Shown here in pieces: positions 62,366 to 64,000 of a stretch of 64,000 nt of DNA. Source of the stretch: Pseudomonadota bacterium (lineage in GTDB: Bacteria > Pseudomonadota > Alphaproteobacteria > Rhizobiales > Xanthobacteraceae); assembly GCA_023386635.1 (NCBI GenBank), contig JAEWJH010000018.1:9379-73378 (forward strand), written 5' to 3'. Positions within the stretch are counted from its first letter, which is position 1. Every line of letters begins with the position of its first letter. The position numbers and the translations under genes are program-made. The notes under the pieces are model-generated. The model searched no databases. It was given only the letters and a program-made list of their open reading frames with translations, and was not told the DNA's origin.

Positions 62366-63052
62366 TCATCTCCGGTCTGTCACGGGTTGCCGCGCATTCC
62401 CGATTGCACGCTTGCGCGCTTCCTGGATTGCGCGCCGGCGCGCGATGGCCGCCAGACGGATCAATATGCGTGCGCCGATCCGCTCCAGATCGGCGGCGGT
62501 GACGCGGCGCGGATGCGTCGCGCGTCGCGGTGCAAGGGCAAGCTTCGGCACATGCACGAAGGCGATCAGCGGGCCGTCCTGTCCCTTCATCTGATCGAGC
62601 GCGCGCCAGCACAGATAGTTGCAAAGATAAGCGCCGGCATCGCGCGACAGCCGCACCGGCACGCGAATCTGTCGCGCGGCGACGACGAGCGGCACCGCCG
62701 GGATCGGCATCGGCCGGTGCGGCGCGCCGGCGACGATCGAGCGGCGGGGCGGCCGCTTGCCGTTCGCGTCGGGAAACGACGCCCGCGCATTGCGTGCGCG
62801 CGTCTCGATCCGCACATGGCGCGTTCGTGCCGCGAGCCCGAACATCAGCAGCACCTGCGGCCGGTGCTCCGCGATCAGCCGCGGGAGGTCGCGGTCGACC
62901 GCGGCATAGCCGACGGTGAACACATGCGCGGCGCGGCGCGTATCGGCCAGCGCCGGATGACGCAGCCGGGCGAGCCGCCGCGCCAGCGCGCCGGTGGGAT
63001 TGAACGGCGCGCCGGGAAACGGGCCGAAACCCGTGATCAGGACCGAGATCAT
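62366..63052 (-). CDS. pcp: pyroglutamyl-peptidase I (C15)
   Basis: 228-aa cysteine peptidase. E83 (RIET), C144 (YLCNYLCW) and H167 (FVHVP) match the Glu81-Cys144-His168 triad of the Bacillus enzyme, and TGFGPFPG opens the protein. Removes N-terminal pyroglutamate from peptides. The C-terminus is unusually Arg-rich. Confidence 0.88.
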   Translation of the reverse strand: MISVLITGFGPFPGAPFNPTGALARRLARLRHPALADTRRAAHVFTVGYAAVDRDLPRLIAEHRPQVLLMFGLAARTRHVRIETRARNARASFPDANGKRPPRRSIVAGAPHRPMPIPAVPLVVAARQIRVPVRLSRDAGAYLCNYLCWRALDQMKGQDGPLIAFVHVPKLALAPRRATHPRRVTAADLERIGARILIRLAAIARRRAIQEARKRAIGNARQPVTDRR

Positions 63053-63118
63053 GGTGGAACGTTTGCTCGCGCGCGCGGTTGGTCTCCATCCCTATTGCTG
63101 ATGGAAAGGCCTCGCATT

Positions 63119-63733
63119 ATGGCGCTGAAGATTTTCGCGTTCAATTGCTCCCTGAAACCATCGCCGGCGGAGTCGTCCACCGACAAGCTGCTCGGCGAGA
63201 TTCTGGATGAATTCAAGACATACGATGGCACAGGCGAGATCCTCCGCGCGGTGGATTTCAACATCAAGCCGGGCGTGACATCCGACGAAGGCGAGGGCGA
63301 CGACTGGCCGGCGCTGCGCAAGAAGGTGCTTGCCGCCGATGTGTTCGTCGTCGGCGTGCCGATCTGGATGGGCCAGCCGTCGAGCGTGTGCAAGCGCGTT
63401 CTGGAGCGGATGGATGCGTTTCTGTCGGAGAAGGACAATCAGCAGCGAATGCCGCCTTACGGTCGCGTCGGGCTCGTCGCCGTGGTCGGCAACGAGGACG
63501 GCGCGCATCATGTCTCGGCCGAGGTGTTCCAGGCGCTCAACGATGTCGGCTTCTCGCTGCCGCCGAACGCGATGACCTATTGGGTCGGCGAGGCGATGGG
63601 CAGCAAGGACTACAAGGATTTCAAGACCTCGCCGAAAACGACGACGCACGCCACCGCAATGATGGTCGCCGCCGCCGCGCATCTCGCCGGCGTGCTGAAG
63701 CGGGAGACCTATCCGGGACTGAAGGAGAAGTAA
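63119..63733 (+). CDS. flavodoxin-like NAD(P)H-dependent FMN reductase
   Basis: 204-aa flavodoxin-fold protein: FAFNCSLKPSPAESSTDKLL (phosphate-binding loop) and VVGVPIWMGQPSSV near residue 77. Likely FMN-dependent reductase of the NADPH-dependent FMN reductase family. ATG 63119 with GGAAAGG upstream; an ATG at 63101 is also in frame. Confidence 0.83.
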   Translation: MALKIFAFNCSLKPSPAESSTDKLLGEILDEFKTYDGTGEILRAVDFNIKPGVTSDEGEGDDWPALRKKVLAADVFVVGVPIWMGQPSSVCKRVLERMDAFLSEKDNQQRMPPYGRVGLVAVVGNEDGAHHVSAEVFQALNDVGFSLPPNAMTYWVGEAMGSKDYKDFKTSPKTTTHATAMMVAAAAHLAGVLKRETYPGLKEK

Positions 63734-63809
63734 TCTGTGAGCCTCGTGTGAGGAGCGATGCGTCAGGATCGCGACAGCAAACACGAGGCGGGAGCGACTG
63801 TGGCCGCCT

Positions 63810-63975
63810 CTCCTTCGAGACGCGATGCTGCGCATCGCTCCTCAGGATGAGGCGGAGGAAAGCGGGCGCTCCGCTCTCTCCACGTCATGCCCGCACGTGT
63901 TGCGGGCATCCACGCCTTGCTTCGTGCGGCAAGGAAGACGTGGATGCGGGGAACACGTCCGCGCGTGACGTGGCG
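63810..63975. repeat. block of dispersed intergenic repeats
   Basis: Two elements end to end: one with CCTTCGAGACGCGATG and CCTCAGGATGAGG (63810-63853; same ends as 50931-51003), and one with CGTCATGCCCGCACGTG, GCGGGCATCCACGCC and AAGACGTGGATGCGGGG (63891-63975; related to 33821-33905). Nothing coding is seen from 63734 to the window end. Confidence 0.55.
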
Positions 63976-64000
63976 AGAGTCGTGGCCCTCTCGGAGCCTC

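Noticed and set aside
1..64000. tRNA, rRNA, CRISPR arrays, insertion sequences
   Set aside because: Read for on both strands; no cloverleaf with tRNA consensus, no regularly spaced direct repeats and no transposase-like protein was recognised.

Overview
The window is GC-rich, densely packed DNA from an alphaproteobacterium. The intergenic repeat types, the many TctC-type binding proteins and the gene content look most like the Bradyrhizobium/Rhodopseudomonas/Pseudolabrys side of the Rhizobiales; this placement is an impression from reading, not a search result. Nearly every gene serves uptake or breakdown of organic acids, aromatics or purine-ring compounds. I see no tRNA, rRNA, CRISPR array, IS element or phage gene.

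Region 1 (1-16.2 kb) is an aromatic-acid island. It holds a C-C hydrolase-like alpha/beta hydrolase (cut by the window edge), a gamma-resorcylate-decarboxylase-like amidohydrolase, a Rieske oxygenase with a TctC binding protein behind a LysR gene, a TRAP transporter, a VanA/VanB-like oxygenase-reductase pair, a MarR regulator, an amidase, a split LigA/LigB extradiol dioxygenase, a cytoplasmic protein with a binding-protein fold, and an SDR. Three AT-rich sites sharing one motif lie ahead of the TRAP, oxygenase and LigAB units and probably form one MarR regulon.

Region 2 (16.7-23.1 kb) has a zinc alcohol dehydrogenase, an IlvD/Edd dehydratase, an aldehyde dehydrogenase, a fused LigB-LigA dioxygenase and a divergent AraC regulator. 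Region 3 (23.1-33.8 kb) has a GntR regulator facing a long operon: a three-subunit molybdenum hydroxylase, its CoxG-like partner, a complete branched-chain-type ABC importer and a lactonase-like amidohydrolase. The GntR operator can be read directly. Region 4 (33.9-36.5 kb) is an inward-facing NitT/TauT-type ABC importer.

Region 5 (36.7-46.2 kb) is the most unusual part: cytochrome P450, PaaK-type arylacetate-CoA ligase, a DpgC-like cofactor-free dioxygenase and a thiolase, followed by OsmC, a sodium:solute symporter and a two-subunit 3-oxoacid CoA-transferase. DpgC is best known from glycopeptide antibiotic biosynthesis; here it sits in what looks like a catabolic operon. Region 6 (46.3-53.3 kb) joins a D-2-hydroxyacid dehydrogenase, a divergent M24 protein and a TctC binding protein with a convergent purine/ureide operon (fused OHCU decarboxylase/HIU hydrolase, hydantoinase, PucG-like aminotransferase).

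Region 7 (53.5-56.3 kb) is an ECF sigma, membrane anti-sigma and exported subtilase module. Region 8 (56.4-61.1 kb) is a second complete branched-chain-type ABC importer. The end of the window holds small housekeeping or unknown genes and a block of dispersed intergenic repeats.
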